From Candidatus Margulisiibacteriota bacterium (GTDB lineage Bacteria > Margulisbacteria > Termititenacia > Termititenacales > Termititenacaceae): a stretch of 5,572 nucleotides of DNA. Location of the stretch: assembly GCA_031279305.1 (NCBI GenBank), contig JAITIS010000032.1, positions 1 through 5,572 of the forward strand. The letters run 5' to 3'. Below, piece by piece: positions 5,082 through 5,572 of the stretch (position 1 is its first letter; the number at the start of each line of letters is the position of its first letter). The notes under the pieces were generated by a model that searched no databases, was not told the origin of the DNA, and saw only the letters and a list, made by a program, of their open reading frames with translations. The position numbers and the translations under genes were made by a program.

Positions 5082-5572
5082 GCTGGTGGCGGTGACACAA
5101 CTTTCCAAGCATTATCTTGTTGTAATTCTAATGTATATGATGGAGGTTGATTTTCGCCTGTCTGTTCCACTGGAGCCAATTTTATTCTAGTATTAGCAGG
5201 TGGTGTAGTTATCTCGAGCGTAACTTTATATGGCTTGCCGCCTATCGTTACTGTGTCATTTGGAGCGTCAGTATCGGATATAGCTAATTCACTGCCCAAT
5301 ACATCTGTTGGTATTGGCGGTAAATTATCAGGAGCTCCATCAGGATTGACCTGTATCCCCCCCCCCTCCTCCTTCGCTGGGACAGCAACTTGCTCACTAG
5401 TTGCGGCATCTTTTTTCCAGATAGCCAAGCCGGCTACGGCTTCATTTTCCCTGCGGAGCGCGGCGAGTAAGACCTTTTCTTCTACGTCACCCTCCCTCTT
5501 CGGCACACGGATTTCATATGTTTGGCCATCAACAGCAATCTCAAAACACCACATATCAGTAGAATTTTTATT
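5075..5572 (-). CDS. Hypothetical protein, open at the right edge
   Basis: I do not recognise this protein. From the first ATG (5552-5554) it is 159 residues. That ATG has no Shine-Dalgarno, and the frame stays open for six more codons to the window edge, so the true start may lie outside. There is no obvious signal peptide, membrane segment or catalytic motif. Two short stretches share a beta-hairpin-like pattern: IAVDGQTYEIRV (residues 6-17) and VTIGGKPYKVTL (102-113). This suggests two small beta-rich domains joined by an acidic Glu/Gly/Pro-rich linker (about 58-83). Residues 64-66 are glycines encoded by a run of ten G. Base use shifts at that point, with the sequence encoding the C-terminal half being more A/T-rich. 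The stop lies within the direct repeat, so the last residues may be accidental and the natural C-terminus lost. A surface or phage-like structural protein is possible but unsupported. Confidence 0.55.
   Translation of the reverse strand, partial: NKNSTDMWCFEIAVDGQTYEIRVPKREGDVEEKVLLAALRRENEAVAGLAIWKKDAATSEQVAVPAKEEGGGIQVNPDGAPDNLPPIPTDVLGSELAISDTDAPNDTVTIGGKPYKVTLEITTPPANTRIKLAPVEQTGENQPPSYTLELQQDNAWKVVSPPPAA
5357..5366. repeat. Homopolymer run of ten G (minus strand) inside a gene
   Basis: Ten C on the plus strand, read as the end of a Glu codon and three Gly codons (residues 63-66 of the right-edge gene). One extra or missing G stops the protein early: after about 8 codons for +1, or about 28 for -1. 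Such tracts can slip in replication and switch genes on and off. They are also common sequencing-error sites. Confidence 0.8.

Overview
The window is bacterial DNA with roughly balanced base composition. Every convincing gene reads on the minus strand (right to left), most behind a good Shine-Dalgarno sequence. The sequence does not fix the organism. The arginine genes are ordinary bacterial types, and I would not name a phylum from them.

The left three quarters (about 1-4190) is an arginine-biosynthesis operon transcribed as argC-argJ-argB-argF-argG. ArgB phosphorylates N-acetylglutamate and ArgC reduces the product to the semialdehyde. ArgJ recycles the acetyl group and releases ornithine, ArgF makes citrulline, and ArgG (only its first 40 codons are here) starts conversion to argininosuccinate. 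argD, often found inside such clusters, is absent, so the aminotransferase step must be supplied from elsewhere. Gaps between genes are 12-96 bases. The largest, argJ-argB, holds a long near-perfect hairpin. The argC-argJ gap holds a good match to an ArgR operator.

Between argC and the upstream genes lie about 160 non-coding bases (4189-4349), with a 12-bp perfect palindrome near argC and a 12-bp inverted repeat right after the upstream gene's stop. No terminator with a U-tract is visible there.

The right quarter (4350-5572) is an accessory region. It holds an unrecognised 74-residue gene, a BrnA-type antitoxin gene, the last ~20-30 codons of a BrnT-type toxin with nothing of its N-terminus, a near-consensus sigma-70 promoter, and an unrecognised gene open at the right edge that carries a run of ten G. 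A ~40-bp imperfect direct repeat (4501-4540 and 5041-5081) brackets the toxin-antitoxin remnant. One copy lies inside the 74-residue gene and the other at the 3' end of the edge gene. This looks like a rearranged, partly decayed toxin-antitoxin locus next to a housekeeping operon on the same strand, and its strong promoter may read into argC.
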